This document shows positions 20,989 through 29,481 of a stretch of DNA of 64,000 nucleotides, piece by piece. The first letter of the stretch is position 1, and the number at the start of each line of letters is the position of its first letter. The translations under genes and the position numbers were made by a program. This stretch comes from Bog-473 sp963755495. Its GTDB lineage: Bacteria > Actinomycetota > Acidimicrobiia > Acidimicrobiales > RAAP-2. The stretch is taken from assembly GCA_963755495.1 (NCBI GenBank), contig CAVWJS010000011.1, forward strand, positions 218,970 to 282,969. Direction: 5' to 3'. The notes under the pieces were generated by a model that did no database searches, was not told the origin of the DNA, and saw nothing but the letters and a program-made list of their open reading frames with translations.

Positions 20989-22770
20989 ATGGGACGCACT
21001 CTCCTGGTGTGGCGGCTCGTGGCCGGCGACCTGAGGCGGCGAAAGCTGCAGGCGCTCCTTCTGGTCCTGCTAGTGGTGACAACCACTTCGACGCTCACCC
21101 TTGCGCTCACGTTGCGCCACTCAAGTCAGAATCCATTCGCACGGACGCAGGCCGCCACGAAAGGCCCCGACTTTGTGGCCGAGAACGGCCCAGCGCCGGG
21201 GTCTACCCGCGCACCGTCCATTGGTCAGTTCAAACCCCTGCTACACGCTGACGGAGTCGCCGCGACGGCGGGACCGTTCCCGGTCGCGTTCACCCGGCTC
21301 ACTGCCAAAGGGATTGACGTTCCAGTAGACGCCGAAGGCCGCGACCCCGGACCATCTGACGTCGACCAGCCGTTGCTCACGGCTGGGCACTGGATTACAT
21401 CGGGAGGCGCTGTCTTTGAGCAGGGGCTTGCCAAGGCTCTCGGTCTACACGTTGGCGACGAGGTTTCTGTAGGAGGACATCGTCTTCAGGTTGTCGGGAT
21501 CGCACTCACCACGGCACAGCCGTTCTACCCGGCCTCGACGCCCGGTCTAATCTGGGTAACGCGCCAAGACACTGTGGCGCTCGCGACTGCGAACGAGCCG
21601 CTCGGCTACGTCTTAGACATCAAGATGGCACCGGACGCGCCGCCGCACGCTCTCGATGCACCTGCGAATGCCTTCAGCACCGCTGGTGGCGTTCCCGCGA
21701 GTGTGCAACCCGCATCAGCCATCCAAGCTGCCGACTATCGAGTAATCGGGCTTGATCAAAAGGTGCTACTGCTTGCCACCACCTTGTTGGCGATCCTCGC
21801 GGTTTCCAGCATCGCCGTTCTCGTCGGCGGCCGGATGGCCGAGCAGACCCGTCGGGTCGGGCTCCTTAAAGCCGCAGGAGCCTCGCCGGGGTTCGTCGGA
21901 GCAGTATTGCTCACTGAAAACGTCATCCTGGCGTTGGTGGCAGCCGCCGTCGGGTTGGCTTCGGGTGCGCTAATAGCTCCGAACCTTGCCAGTCCCGGCG
22001 ACGGATTGTTGGGCGGCGCTCCTTCCCCGTCACTGACAGGTTCGACCGCCGCCCTTGTGATCAGCATCGCATTACTCGTAGCCGTGGGCTCCACCCTGGT
22101 ACCAGCTGTCCGGGCAGCGCGAATCAGCACGCTGCACGCCCTTCACAATCCTGCGACAGCACCGCGACGGCATCAGTTGCTCGTTTCTGTTTCAACCCAT
22201 CTACCGATCCCATTGCTACTGGCACTGCGGCTTATCGCCCGGCGCGGTCGAAGGACGCTGCTCACTACATCCAGCCTTACGATTACTGTGATGATGGTTG
22301 TCGCCGCGCTAACTGTGCAGCAGCAGCTCGCGAATCATCAGAACCATGCGGCGGCCAGCTTTGTCTCGAACTCGGCAATTTACGAGAGCGCGAACCACGT
22401 CCTCATCGCCGTGAGCGTAGCTCTGGCCTGTCTAGCGGCGATATGTACGGTCTTCACGGCCTGGGCGACAGTGATCGACACGAGAATCGCAACGGCCCTG
22501 GCCCGAGCACTCGGCGCCACACCACGCCAGCTCACCGCCGGCACAACGGCAGCACAGATGCTCCCTGCCCTTGTCGCCGCATGTCTTGGGATCCCGCTCG
22601 GGTTGCTGCTTTATCAGGTCGTTGGCGGAGACCTCAGCACCGCGACGCCGCCTATCTGGTCCCTGCTCGCCGTTATTCCTGCAACCTTGATCGGGGTGGC
22701 TCTCGCCACCGGGCTACCTGCCAGGATCGGCGCCCATCAGCCGGTCGCCGAGATCTTGCGGTCCGACTGA
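20989..22770 (+). CDS. FtsX-like ABC transporter permease
   Basis: 593 residues. There is an N-terminal membrane segment (LLVLLVVTTTSTLTLALTLR), then an extracytoplasmic domain of about 200 residues. A first FtsX core follows (VLLLATTLLAILAVSSIAVL, RVGLLKAAGASPGFVGAVLL). A second FtsX block comes near the C-terminus (ALARALGATPRQLTAGTTAA), giving about eight to ten membrane segments. The duplicated FtsX architecture is usual for antibiotic-peptide export or resistance permeases. It is co-transcribed with the ATPase and PadR regulator. Confidence 0.93.
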   Translation: MGRTLLVWRLVAGDLRRRKLQALLLVLLVVTTTSTLTLALTLRHSSQNPFARTQAATKGPDFVAENGPAPGSTRAPSIGQFKPLLHADGVAATAGPFPVAFTRLTAKGIDVPVDAEGRDPGPSDVDQPLLTAGHWITSGGAVFEQGLAKALGLHVGDEVSVGGHRLQVVGIALTTAQPFYPASTPGLIWVTRQDTVALATANEPLGYVLDIKMAPDAPPHALDAPANAFSTAGGVPASVQPASAIQAADYRVIGLDQKVLLLATTLLAILAVSSIAVLVGGRMAEQTRRVGLLKAAGASPGFVGAVLLTENVILALVAAAVGLASGALIAPNLASPGDGLLGGAPSPSLTGSTAALVISIALLVAVGSTLVPAVRAARISTLHALHNPATAPRRHQLLVSVSTHLPIPLLLALRLIARRGRRTLLTTSSLTITVMMVVAALTVQQQLANHQNHAAASFVSNSAIYESANHVLIAVSVALACLAAICTVFTAWATVIDTRIATALARALGATPRQLTAGTTAAQMLPALVAACLGIPLGLLLYQVVGGDLSTATPPIWSLLAVIPATLIGVALATGLPARIGAHQPVAEILRSD

Positions 22771-22775
22771 TTCCG

Positions 22776-23201
22776 ATGACCAGTCCGCTGTCACCCAATC
22801 TTGACCGCGATCGATTTGCGAGTGAAGCGCTGAACTCGAGCGCCATGACTAATGGATTGTTTGAGGCGGGTCGACTCCTGCGACTCCTAGATGGTCGCTG
22901 GACGTTGGCTGTCCTGGCCGAACTGGCTGACGGAGGACACCGTTATCAAGAGCTTCACAGTGCGCTGAATGGAATCTCACACAAGGTCCTCACCGATACG
23001 CTGCGTCGAGCCGAGCGTGACGGATTTATTGGGCGGTGCCTGGATCCCCAACGCGTGGAGACCGCAATGCTCTATGAGCTGACCGATCTAGGGCGATCCC
23101 TAGACGAACCACTCGAGGCTTTCCGACAATGGATCAAGACTTACTGGCACACGGTGGAGGCCGCACACGCGAGGTGGGACGGCCTTGACAAGGTTGGATA
23201 A
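22776..23201 (+). CDS. HxlR-family transcriptional regulator
   Basis: 141 residues with the HxlR winged-helix signature: GRWTLAVLAELADGGHRYQE, LNGISHKVLTDTLRRAERDG, and TDLGRSLDEPLEAFRQW. The ATG at 22776 lies only five bases after the FtsX stop, so it may belong to the same transcript, or regulate the genes that follow. HxlR proteins often sense redox or reactive electrophiles. The canonical N-terminal cysteine is not evident here. A close paralogue lies at 40703. Confidence 0.93.
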   Translation: MTSPLSPNLDRDRFASEALNSSAMTNGLFEAGRLLRLLDGRWTLAVLAELADGGHRYQELHSALNGISHKVLTDTLRRAERDGFIGRCLDPQRVETAMLYELTDLGRSLDEPLEAFRQWIKTYWHTVEAAHARWDGLDKVG

Positions 23202-23217
23202 GCGGAGGAGGAACAGC

Positions 23218-23295
23218 GTGGACTCAACTGAAACCACCAACGTCGACAAGCCCGAGAGACAATTCACGAAGCAGCGCAGCACCACGGGAGGGTGA
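23218..23295 (+). CDS. Possible 25-residue leader peptide
   Basis: A GTG preceded by GGAGGAGG (nine bases upstream) opens a 25-codon frame whose TGA lies just before the DUF2182 start codon. The product is hydrophilic (VDSTETTNVDKPERQFTKQR) with no recognised domain. DUF2182 genes are often preceded by a DUF1326 gene, so this could also be the remnant of such a partner. The strong ribosome-binding site is the main support. Confidence 0.35.
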   Translation: MDSTETTNVDKPERQFTKQRSTTGG

Positions 23296-23297
23296 CA

Positions 23298-24008
23298 ATG
23301 TTCGGAACCGAATGGACAATTGCGGAACCCCCTGTTCGTAGAGGCCTCTCAACGAACGCCAAGACAATTGCCCTGATAACAGCCGCATTGATCGCGACCG
23401 TTGGTGTCGCAGCCGTCTCCTGGGTCGTCGCGATCCACGAGATGAACGGGATGAATATGGGGGTTCAGTCAGGTCTCGGATCTTTTGGGTTCTTTCTCGC
23501 CCTATGGGTGTGGATGATGGCGGCAATGATGTTGCCAGGCGCGCTGCCCGCCGTCGTGAGAGACACGCTTGTGTCTAAACAGATTCGCTCCGTGCCTCTG
23601 TTCGTGGTGTCGTACCTCGCGGTGTGGGCGATCGTGGGTGTCGCTGTATATGAGCTCTATCGGCCTCACTCGACGGTCGCTGCCGGCGCGGTGACCATCG
23701 CGGCAGGCATCTACGAGCTCACGCCGCCCAAGCGGCATTTTCGTCGCCGCTGCCGTGAGACCGTCAGCTCTGGGCTCGGCTTCGGATTCTTCTGTGTCGG
23801 CTCAAGCATCGGGCTGATGGCGGTGCTTGTGGCGCTTGGCGTGATGAGCATTATCTGGATGATTGCAGTGGCCGTCTTGATAGTCGCCCAGAAGCTTCTG
23901 CCCGCGAAATCTGCCATCGACGTCCCTCTAGCCTTAATGATCATCGGATTTGGAATCCTGATCGTTATCGCGCCCTCATCGGTTCCCGGACTCATTCCAC
24001 CTATGTGA
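23298..24008 (+). CDS. DUF2182 integral membrane protein
   Basis: 236 residues with about six membrane segments. The family hallmark WVWMMAAMMLPGALP is present, together with FFLALW ahead of it and GLGFGFFCVGSSIGLMAVL later. DUF2182 proteins are predicted metal-binding membrane proteins with no proven role. The ATG at 23298 is preferred over the GTG at 23292 because GGGAGGG at 23285-23291 is then correctly spaced. It lies between the HxlR gene and the DUF899 genes on the same strand. Confidence 0.88.
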   Translation: MFGTEWTIAEPPVRRGLSTNAKTIALITAALIATVGVAAVSWVVAIHEMNGMNMGVQSGLGSFGFFLALWVWMMAAMMLPGALPAVVRDTLVSKQIRSVPLFVVSYLAVWAIVGVAVYELYRPHSTVAAGAVTIAAGIYELTPPKRHFRRRCRETVSSGLGFGFFCVGSSIGLMAVLVALGVMSIIWMIAVAVLIVAQKLLPAKSAIDVPLALMIIGFGILIVIAPSSVPGLIPPM

Positions 24009-24064
24009 ACCATTTCGCCTCAACGGCGACCCACGCTCGTTGCAACGACAAGGAGACTTAGCTA

Positions 24065-24862
24065 GTGCCTGATCACAAGACCGGTACACGTGAGGAGTGG
24101 TTCACTGCGGCCGAAGAGCTACTCAGCCGCGAGAAGGAGTTCACTCGATTGGGCGACGAACTTGCCCGACGGCGTCGAGAGCTCCCTTGGGTGCGCGTCG
24201 ACAAGGAGTATGTGCTTCAGACTTCTGACGGGGCGAGGAGGCTGTCGGAATTGTTCGATGGCTGTACGCAACTGGTGATCTACCATTTCATGTTCGGCCC
24301 CCAATACGACGGCGGATGTCCCGCATGTTCGTCGACCGCCGACAGCTTCAATGGCGTTTTGGCCCACCTCAAGGCGTGCGACGTGACGTTGATCTGCGTG
24401 TCTCGTGCTCCGATCGACAAGCTGCTCGACTATCGGGAGCGAATGGGTTGGAGCTTCAACTGGGCATCCAGCCACGAGAGCGATTTCAACTTTGATTACG
24501 GCGTTTCGGCCGGACAGGGGATGCCACACGCAGCACCTGCTCCGCTGCACGAGGCCAACGAGATCGCGCTCTTGAGGGTTCTGAACGAGCAGCCCGCTGT
24601 CCGCGAGACATTGCCACTGGTCACGAGTCAGAACGCGACAGCGACGGGGACGAGCATCGACGGGTATTTCTCCGAGGGCCACGGTGTGAGCACCTTCGCT
24701 CTTGAAGGCGACTCCGTCTACCACTGCTATTCCAGCTATGCCCGCGGTACGGAAGCCCTGATGGGCTACTACGCGATCCTCGATCGGGCCCCAAAAGGCC
24801 GCGGCGAGGACGGTCAGCCCATGAGTTGGCTGCGTCGCCGCGACGAATACGAGAGCGAGTGA
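24065..24862 (+). CDS. DUF899 thioredoxin-like protein (copy 1)
   Basis: 265 residues. Family features: the N-terminal helix SREKEFTRLGDELARRRREL PW, the strand QLVIYHFMFGPQYDGGCPAC with a CxxC at 85-88, GWSFNWASSHESDFNFDYG, and a C-terminal YYAILDRAPKGRGE with WLRRRDEYE. DUF899 proteins have a thioredoxin-like fold and unknown substrates. The CxxC would allow redox activity. The GTG at 24065 follows AAGGAG by about nine bases. Two more family members lie at 25058 and 39763. Confidence 0.9.
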   Translation: MPDHKTGTREEWFTAAEELLSREKEFTRLGDELARRRRELPWVRVDKEYVLQTSDGARRLSELFDGCTQLVIYHFMFGPQYDGGCPACSSTADSFNGVLAHLKACDVTLICVSRAPIDKLLDYRERMGWSFNWASSHESDFNFDYGVSAGQGMPHAAPAPLHEANEIALLRVLNEQPAVRETLPLVTSQNATATGTSIDGYFSEGHGVSTFALEGDSVYHCYSSYARGTEALMGYYAILDRAPKGRGEDGQPMSWLRRRDEYESE

Positions 24863-24869
24863 ATCATAG

Positions 24870-24890
24870 AACGCCTTTGCTCTCGGCGTT
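24870..24890 (+). terminator. Weak hairpin after DUF899 copy 1
   Basis: AACGCC pairs with GGCGTT across nine bases, beginning eight bases after the stop codon. The stem is short and only three T residues follow, so it may slow rather than end transcription. Confidence 0.35.
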
Positions 24891-25057
24891 TCAGCGGTTC
24901 GGTGATTTCCGCTCGATTCCCGATGAAAATTGTTGGCCCCTACCTGGCGGTGACCGATGACGAGCATTCCCGTCGTGTGCCTCCGAGCGAGACCTGAAAT
25001 TCGGTCTTTGGCTCTACGCCAAGAATCCCTTCAAAGATTCACGCAAGGAGGAAAACG

Positions 25058-25822
25058 ATGACTGACGAAACACACGAATTCGAGCTTTCAAACCTGCCGC
25101 CGGTGGTCGAGCGGCAGAAATTCGAAGTCGCGATCGATGGAATACGACGCCGAGAGAAGGACCACACCCGGGAAGGCGATGCTATTGCCGCGGCTCGAAG
25201 GCGGCTGCCGATGGTCGAAATGGATCCAAACCTCACCCTGGCAGGCCCTGAGGGCCCAGTGACGTTGCTCGACGCGTTCGAGGGGCGCCGCCAGCTCATC
25301 GCGTACTACTTCATGTGGTGGGAAGGTCACTCTTCGGCCGAGCAATGCGAAGGCTGCACCTGGGTCACGACGCAGATGTCCGAGCTCTCGTACCTTCACT
25401 CACGCGACATTACGTTCGCCGTGCTCTGCCAGGGTCCATACGACGAGAGCGTTCGCTACCGAGATTTCATGGATTGGAAGATGCCCTGGTATTCTGCGAA
25501 AGACTCCCTGGAAGAACTCCTCGTCGGACGAGAGCTCGGTTTATTCCATCTCGTGTGTTATGTGCGTGAAGGGGACCGGGTCTTCGAGACCTACTGGACG
25601 TCGCGGCGCGGCGCAGAGGTCATGGACAACAACTACGCCCTGATGGATCTCACGGTCTACGGGCGGCAAGAATCTTGGGAGGACTCGCCCGAAGGGTGGC
25701 CCCAGCAGTGCTCGTTCACAAGGTCGAGTTCCGGAGCACCGGACTGGACGCCAGCCGATTGGCCTGGGGGCCGGCCCATCGCCCAATGGCCTCGCATTTC
25801 TGCCGGCAGATCGTTCGACTGA
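25058..25822 (+). CDS. DUF899 thioredoxin-like protein (copy 2, divergent)
   Basis: 254 residues and only distantly similar to copy 1. The pattern is kept: REKDHTREGDAIAAARRRLP, QLIAYYFMWWEGHSSAEQCE with CEGC as its CxxC-like motif, and FMDWKMPWYSAKDSLEELL. The C-terminus has NYALMDLTVYGRQESWED and then differs from copy 1. AAGGAGG is seven bases before the ATG. The two genes are separated by 195 bases. Copy 2 may have its own promoter. Confidence 0.85.
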   Translation: MTDETHEFELSNLPPVVERQKFEVAIDGIRRREKDHTREGDAIAAARRRLPMVEMDPNLTLAGPEGPVTLLDAFEGRRQLIAYYFMWWEGHSSAEQCEGCTWVTTQMSELSYLHSRDITFAVLCQGPYDESVRYRDFMDWKMPWYSAKDSLEELLVGRELGLFHLVCYVREGDRVFETYWTSRRGAEVMDNNYALMDLTVYGRQESWEDSPEGWPQQCSFTRSSSGAPDWTPADWPGGRPIAQWPRISAGRSFD

Positions 25823-25914
25823 CAGCACTCTGACTCTCGGCCCAAAGGCGAGCATCAACCGATTGCAGATCCAGAGGGAGCCGCCAGCAGATGACGGACT
25901 TTGAGGAGTTTGAA

Positions 25915-25962
25915 ATGACGGGTCACGATTTCACGACGACAATTGCCCGCTCTCTCAAGGCA
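25915..25962 (+). pseudogene. N-terminal stub of an SRPBCC-family gene
   Basis: After GAGGAG and an ATG at 25915 the reading is MTGHDFTTTIAR, nearly the start of the SRPBCC genes at 35652 (NFTTTILVDQTPDEVF) and 39263 (NFTSSFTVDQEPADVF). The resemblance ends after about 12 codons, where the sequence runs into the tail of the ArsR gene on the other strand. I interpret it as the remnant of a deletion. The match is short, so confidence is limited. Confidence 0.4.
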
Positions 25963-26025
25963 GTACCAGTAGTACGAGGGTTGCCACCACCAAAGGGGTC
26001 TCGCGCAGACTTGTCGAATGCGGCG

Positions 26026-26403
26026 TCAAATCTGAGGGCGCGAGGGATCCGAAGGCGAAGACTGCTCTTTCCGGCCTTCTGTGTGTGCGGTTTCGGAGAG
26101 GCGTTTGATCGTGGCGAGCCGACGGTCCCACTGGGCGGCGAGATTTGTCATGGCGCGAGTCGCTTCATCCAGGCGACCGGCTTCAACATGGTAGAGAACT
26201 TCACGCCCTTGTTTGCGCCGACCGACCAATCCGACATCCTCGAGGATGACGAGGTGTTTCGATACCGCCTGACGGGTGAATGGCACCTTGTGTGACAACC
26301 AACTAGCACTGACTTCGCCATTGGTGACGATCAGATCGAGCACCCGGCGACGTGAGGGGTCGCCGACGGCCGCCCAGAGCTCGTCGTCGGTCGCCGTCGT
26401 CAT
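26026..26403 (-). CDS. ArsR-family transcriptional repressor
   Basis: 125 residues with a winged HTH: DELWAAVGDPSRRRVLDLIV, then SHKVPFTRQAVSKHLVILED and a wing GRRKQGREVLYHVEAGRL. No metal-binding cysteine pair is visible in the recognition helix, so it belongs to the ArsR/SmtB-fold regulators paired with SRPBCC proteins and not to classical arsenic sensors. It is encoded five bases downstream of the SRPBCC gene at 26852-26409, in one operon. A palindromic site lies upstream of that operon. Confidence 0.92.
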   Translation of the reverse strand: MTTATDDELWAAVGDPSRRRVLDLIVTNGEVSASWLSHKVPFTRQAVSKHLVILEDVGLVGRRKQGREVLYHVEAGRLDEATRAMTNLAAQWDRRLATIKRLSETAHTEGRKEQSSPSDPSRPQI

Positions 26404-26408
26404 CTGGC

Positions 26409-26852
26409 TCAGGACCCCGACAGGACGCGATCAAGACGATCCAAGAACTCGCCCCAACCTTCTCGGTGTTCGTCCGCATAGCGCTGCTTTTCGGCATCGG
26501 GCCACTCACAGAGCTCGTGTCCGCTTTCGATCACGCGAAGGCGGGTTCGCTCCTCGCCTTCGGGCGTCAGAGTGAATTCGACGAGCATCGAGTTGCCGAC
26601 GGCCGGCTCCTCGTTGTGTGGATAGTTCCAGCGGAAGGAGAAGCGCGTCGGGGGATCGACCGTCTCGACGACTACCGGTCCCCCTTGGTCCCCGAACTGC
26701 ATGTAGCCACGGGACCCTTGTTCGACGACGAGATCCACCCGATCGGCGAACCACTGGCTCATCTGATCGGGCTCCGTAATGGTCCTCCACACCACCTCCG
26801 CCGGCGCTTCGATCAGCACGTCCCGCTCAATCTCTAGGCCAGACACGGTCAC
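26409..26852 (-). CDS. SRPBCC (AHSA1-like) ligand-binding protein
   Basis: 147 residues with the START/SRPBCC pattern: IERDVLIEAPAEVVWRTITE, PDQMSQWF, FSFRWNYP, then VEFTLTPEGEERTRLRVIES and a C-terminal helix EGWGEFLDRLDRVL. Such proteins hold hydrophobic ligands in a deep cavity. ArsR-SRPBCC operons are common in actinobacteria, although their ligands are mostly unknown. It is divergent from the MFS exporter gene, and a shared regulatory region separates them. Confidence 0.93.
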   Translation of the reverse strand: MTVSGLEIERDVLIEAPAEVVWRTITEPDQMSQWFADRVDLVVEQGSRGYMQFGDQGGPVVVETVDPPTRFSFRWNYPHNEEPAVGNSMLVEFTLTPEGEERTRLRVIESGHELCEWPDAEKQRYADEHREGWGEFLDRLDRVLSGS

Positions 26853-26880
26853 CCTGCTCCTCTCGGCAACTCTCAGAACT

Positions 26881-26959
26881 GCAACTCATAGTAGCACGTC
26901 AGAGGCCAATACGCAACTTTGGGTTGCGCATCGGAAGAGAAAGTGCTACCTTTGGTTGC
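26881..26959. promoter_or_regulatory. Divergent operator region between SRPBCC-ArsR and MFS genes
   Basis: GCAAC-N5-GTAGCAC (26881-26897) is matched in inverted orientation by GTGCTAC-N5-GTTGC (26943-26959). Between them GCAACTTTGGGTTGC (26913-26927) is a smaller inverted repeat. A TTTGGTTGC-CATCG motif is also directly repeated. The arrangement covers both divergent promoters and is a good candidate for ArsR binding. Confidence 0.6.
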
Positions 26960-26984
26960 ACATCGACTGAAGAGGAGAAAGACC

Positions 26985-28520
26985 ATGTCAACGGCCGTGC
27001 TCACCAAGAAAAGCGGGTCCCAGACGGCACTTCGCCGGCAAGGCGCTGAGTCCCAAGCCAGGCGTCCGGCCCGTTCGTTCGACCGGCGCTGGCCGGCGTT
27101 TGGCCTGCTGCTGGTGGCCTACTTCATGACCATCGTGGACTTCACGATTGTCAACGTTGCCCTGCCCAGCATTGGGCGCTCACTCCACTTCCCAGAGGCT
27201 GATTTGCAGTGGTTGGTCACGGCTTACGGTCTGACCTTCGCGGGCTTCGTGCTGTTGGGCGGCCGCACCGCCGACCTCCTTGGTCGGCGGTGCATGCTCA
27301 TGGCAGGCCTGGCCATCTTCACCGGCGCCTCGCTCGGGGGCGGGCTCGCATCCTCGGACACCTTCCTGATCGTGTTGCGGGGGATCCAGGGCTTCGGTGC
27401 CGCGCTCGTGCTCCCGGCCGCGCTCTCGATCGTGACGAACATGTTCCCCGAAGGCACCGAGCGCAACAAGGCACTCGGGATCTGGGGCGGTGTCGGTGCC
27501 TTGGGGGGCACCGTGGGGCTCTTGGCCGGGGGCATCCTGACGACCTACGTCGGATGGCAGTGCATCTTCTATTTCAACGTTCCCATCGGAGTCTGCGCCT
27601 TAATCATGGCCCCGAGGGTGGTGCCCGAAAGCCGCAGCCGGGACGGTCGCCGGCATTACGACCCGTTCGGTGCGATCTCGATCACCGCTGCGCTGCTGGT
27701 ATATGTCTATGCCGTTTCCGAAGCCCCGCAGGTCGGGTGGGCGTCTCCTTGGACGATCGGCCTGCTCGGGGTCGGCACCGCGTTGCTCGTGTGTTTCTTG
27801 CTCGTCGAATCCAAGGTGCAAGCGCCGCTCCTGCCGCTACGACTGTTTCGGCTCAGCAGTGTGGCGGGATCGAACGTCGTCGGCTTCCTGATCGGCACGA
27901 GTTTCTTGACCTTCGTCTTCCTGGGCACCCTGTACATGCAGCAGGTGCTCGGCTACTCGGCCCTTGCCGCCGGCGCCGCCTGGATGACGGCCTCTGTCAC
28001 CTCGGCCGCAGTCTCTTTCAGCGGCCTGTCTCAGAAGGCCGTGACCAAGACCTCGCCCAAGCACGTGATGGTCCTTGGCATGACCCTTATCGGGATCGCC
28101 ATGCTGTGGGCGGCGCAGGCTCCGGCCAATGGGAGCTTCTGGGCGAATCTGGCCGGCCCGTTCTTCGTGGGAGGGATCGGGACTGCCTTCAGCTTCGTTC
28201 CGGTTTCCATCGGTGGACTCACCGGAGTCGCCGCGAGCGACGCCGGTATTGCCTCTGGTCTGCTCAGCACCTCGCAGAATGTCGGTGGCGCGATCGGCGT
28301 GGCTGTCGCCTCCTCCCTTGCGGCGTCCCAGTTCCACGCAGTGATCGAACACGGTGCGACCAATGCAGTCGCGCTCACCGCTGGCATGCACGTCGCCTGC
28401 ACGGTCTCTGGACTCAGTGCGCTGCTTGCCATTCCTGCCGCGCTCATTCTCATTCGGGCTCGGAGGCCTAAGGCGACGAGCGTGCAGCCGGCCGACGTGG
28501 CACTCGCCTGCGGCAGCTGA
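26985..28520 (+). CDS. MFS drug-type exporter (DHA2 family, 14 membrane segments)
   Basis: 511 residues. It has the DHA2 signatures VDFTIVNVALPSIGRSLHF in helix 1, then LQWLVTAYGLTFAGFVLLGG, the loop RTADLLGRRCMLMAGL (motif A), and RGIQGFGAALVLPAALS with a motif C-like GVGALGGTVGLLAGG. These proton-driven transporters expel lipophilic drugs or dyes. The ATG at 26985 follows AGAGGAGA by about seven bases. It faces the ArsR-SRPBCC operon and precedes another SRPBCC gene, suggesting ligand-induced export. Confidence 0.94.
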   Translation: MSTAVLTKKSGSQTALRRQGAESQARRPARSFDRRWPAFGLLLVAYFMTIVDFTIVNVALPSIGRSLHFPEADLQWLVTAYGLTFAGFVLLGGRTADLLGRRCMLMAGLAIFTGASLGGGLASSDTFLIVLRGIQGFGAALVLPAALSIVTNMFPEGTERNKALGIWGGVGALGGTVGLLAGGILTTYVGWQCIFYFNVPIGVCALIMAPRVVPESRSRDGRRHYDPFGAISITAALLVYVYAVSEAPQVGWASPWTIGLLGVGTALLVCFLLVESKVQAPLLPLRLFRLSSVAGSNVVGFLIGTSFLTFVFLGTLYMQQVLGYSALAAGAAWMTASVTSAAVSFSGLSQKAVTKTSPKHVMVLGMTLIGIAMLWAAQAPANGSFWANLAGPFFVGGIGTAFSFVPVSIGGLTGVAASDAGIASGLLSTSQNVGGAIGVAVASSLAASQFHAVIEHGATNAVALTAGMHVACTVSGLSALLAIPAALILIRARRPKATSVQPADVALACGS

Positions 28521-28563
28521 AGTTCGCCCAATCAATACGACATTTGACACGAAAGGAGCCGAA

Positions 28564-29082
28564 ATGACTGACCTGAACCCCACAGAGAGCTTTACCTACA
28601 CGATCTACATCCAGGCTTCACCCGAACAAATCTGGCGTGGTCTCACCGAACCGACGATGACCACCCAATATTGGAGACATCAGCAGGCCGGTCCGAAGAC
28701 TTTCCGCTCAGAATGGACGACGGGTTCCACGTGGGACCTCGAACACCCTGAGGTCGGTCTCGTCGTCAGCGATCCCGAGCAGGTGATCCTCGAGGCCGAT
28801 CCCTACCGCCGACTGCGGTACACGTGGCATACGTTCACGCCAGAGTGGGTGAGCAAAGTTGGGATGGATGAGGCGACGGGCAACGCATGGCGGGCTGGGA
28901 CCCGCTCCACCGTGACCTACGACATCGAGCCTGTAGCAGTGGGAACCACGAAGTTCACGGTCACTCATTCGGGTTTCACACCTGGGAGCCCCGTCTTGCG
29001 CGGGGTGTCGGAAGGTTGGCCAGCTGTGCTCTCCAGTCTCAAGACTCTCCTCGAAACAGGAAGTGCGTTGTCCACGTCTTAG
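28564..29082 (+). CDS. SRPBCC (AHSA1-like) protein
   Basis: 172 residues beginning ESFTYTIYIQASPEQIWRGL, with TEPTMTTQYWRHQ, WDLEHPEVGLVVSDPEQVIL and RLRYTWHTF. The C-terminal WPAVLSSLKTLLETG is the closing helix of the fold. AAAGGAG lies seven bases before the ATG at 28564. It follows the MFS gene by 43 bases, probably in one transcript. It is the last gene before the right attachment repeat. Confidence 0.9.
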   Translation: MTDLNPTESFTYTIYIQASPEQIWRGLTEPTMTTQYWRHQQAGPKTFRSEWTTGSTWDLEHPEVGLVVSDPEQVILEADPYRRLRYTWHTFTPEWVSKVGMDEATGNAWRAGTRSTVTYDIEPVAVGTTKFTVTHSGFTPGSPVLRGVSEGWPAVLSSLKTLLETGSALSTS

Positions 29083-29243
29083 AAGCCCTCTTTCGATCCC
29101 ACGAAAATCCCACGGATTCGGATTCCCGTGTCAGCGATCACTTCGCAGGTTCCAAGCCCGATTCGTCCATTCTCCCAGCTAGTCGGCCGACTCGGTACTA
29201 CAGGCTCGATCTGTAAAGTTCCTGGTGGACGACACTTCTAGGT

Positions 29244-29286
29244 CTCATAACCCGAAGGTCGCAGGTTCAAATCCTGCCCCCGCCAC
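29244..29286 (+). repeat. Right attachment repeat (43 bp), partial tRNA-fMet
   Basis: An exact copy of bases 18811-18853. It lacks the acceptor 5' strand and the D arm, so it cannot be a tRNA. It marks the right end of the island and may also be the left attachment site of a second element extending to the right. Confidence 0.9.
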
Positions 29287-29295
29287 TCAAAAATT

Positions 29296-29329
29296 TTCAC
29301 CGAAGTCCGCCAGCGGGTTCACCGAAGTC
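29296..29329 (+). repeat. 12-bp direct repeat next to the right attachment site
   Basis: TTCACCGAAGTC occurs at 29296-29307 and again at 29318-29329, ten bases apart, starting nine bases after the attachment repeat. Such pairs could be protein-binding sites. The remaining bases up to 29481 contain GC-rich hairpins but no gene I can support. Confidence 0.4.
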
Positions 29330-29481
29330 GGGTGAATTGCCTGGTCAGTCGAGCATGCGGGTGTGACAAGCACCCGGTTCGACCCTGCTGCGTCCCGATT
29401 TCTGGGGCGTGGGCCGCGGGGAAATAAGGGTGGGCGGTCTCTTCTCGATGGCGCCCCTTTGGGGCGCGTGAGCTGGGTCAG

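Noticed and set aside
25918..26295. Plus-strand protein running through the ArsR gene
   Set aside because: After the first dozen codons it is the antisense of the ArsR gene, which has clear family motifs.
29244..29286. Second tRNA-fMet gene
   Set aside because: Only the 3' part is present; there is no D arm and no 5' acceptor strand. It is an attachment repeat.
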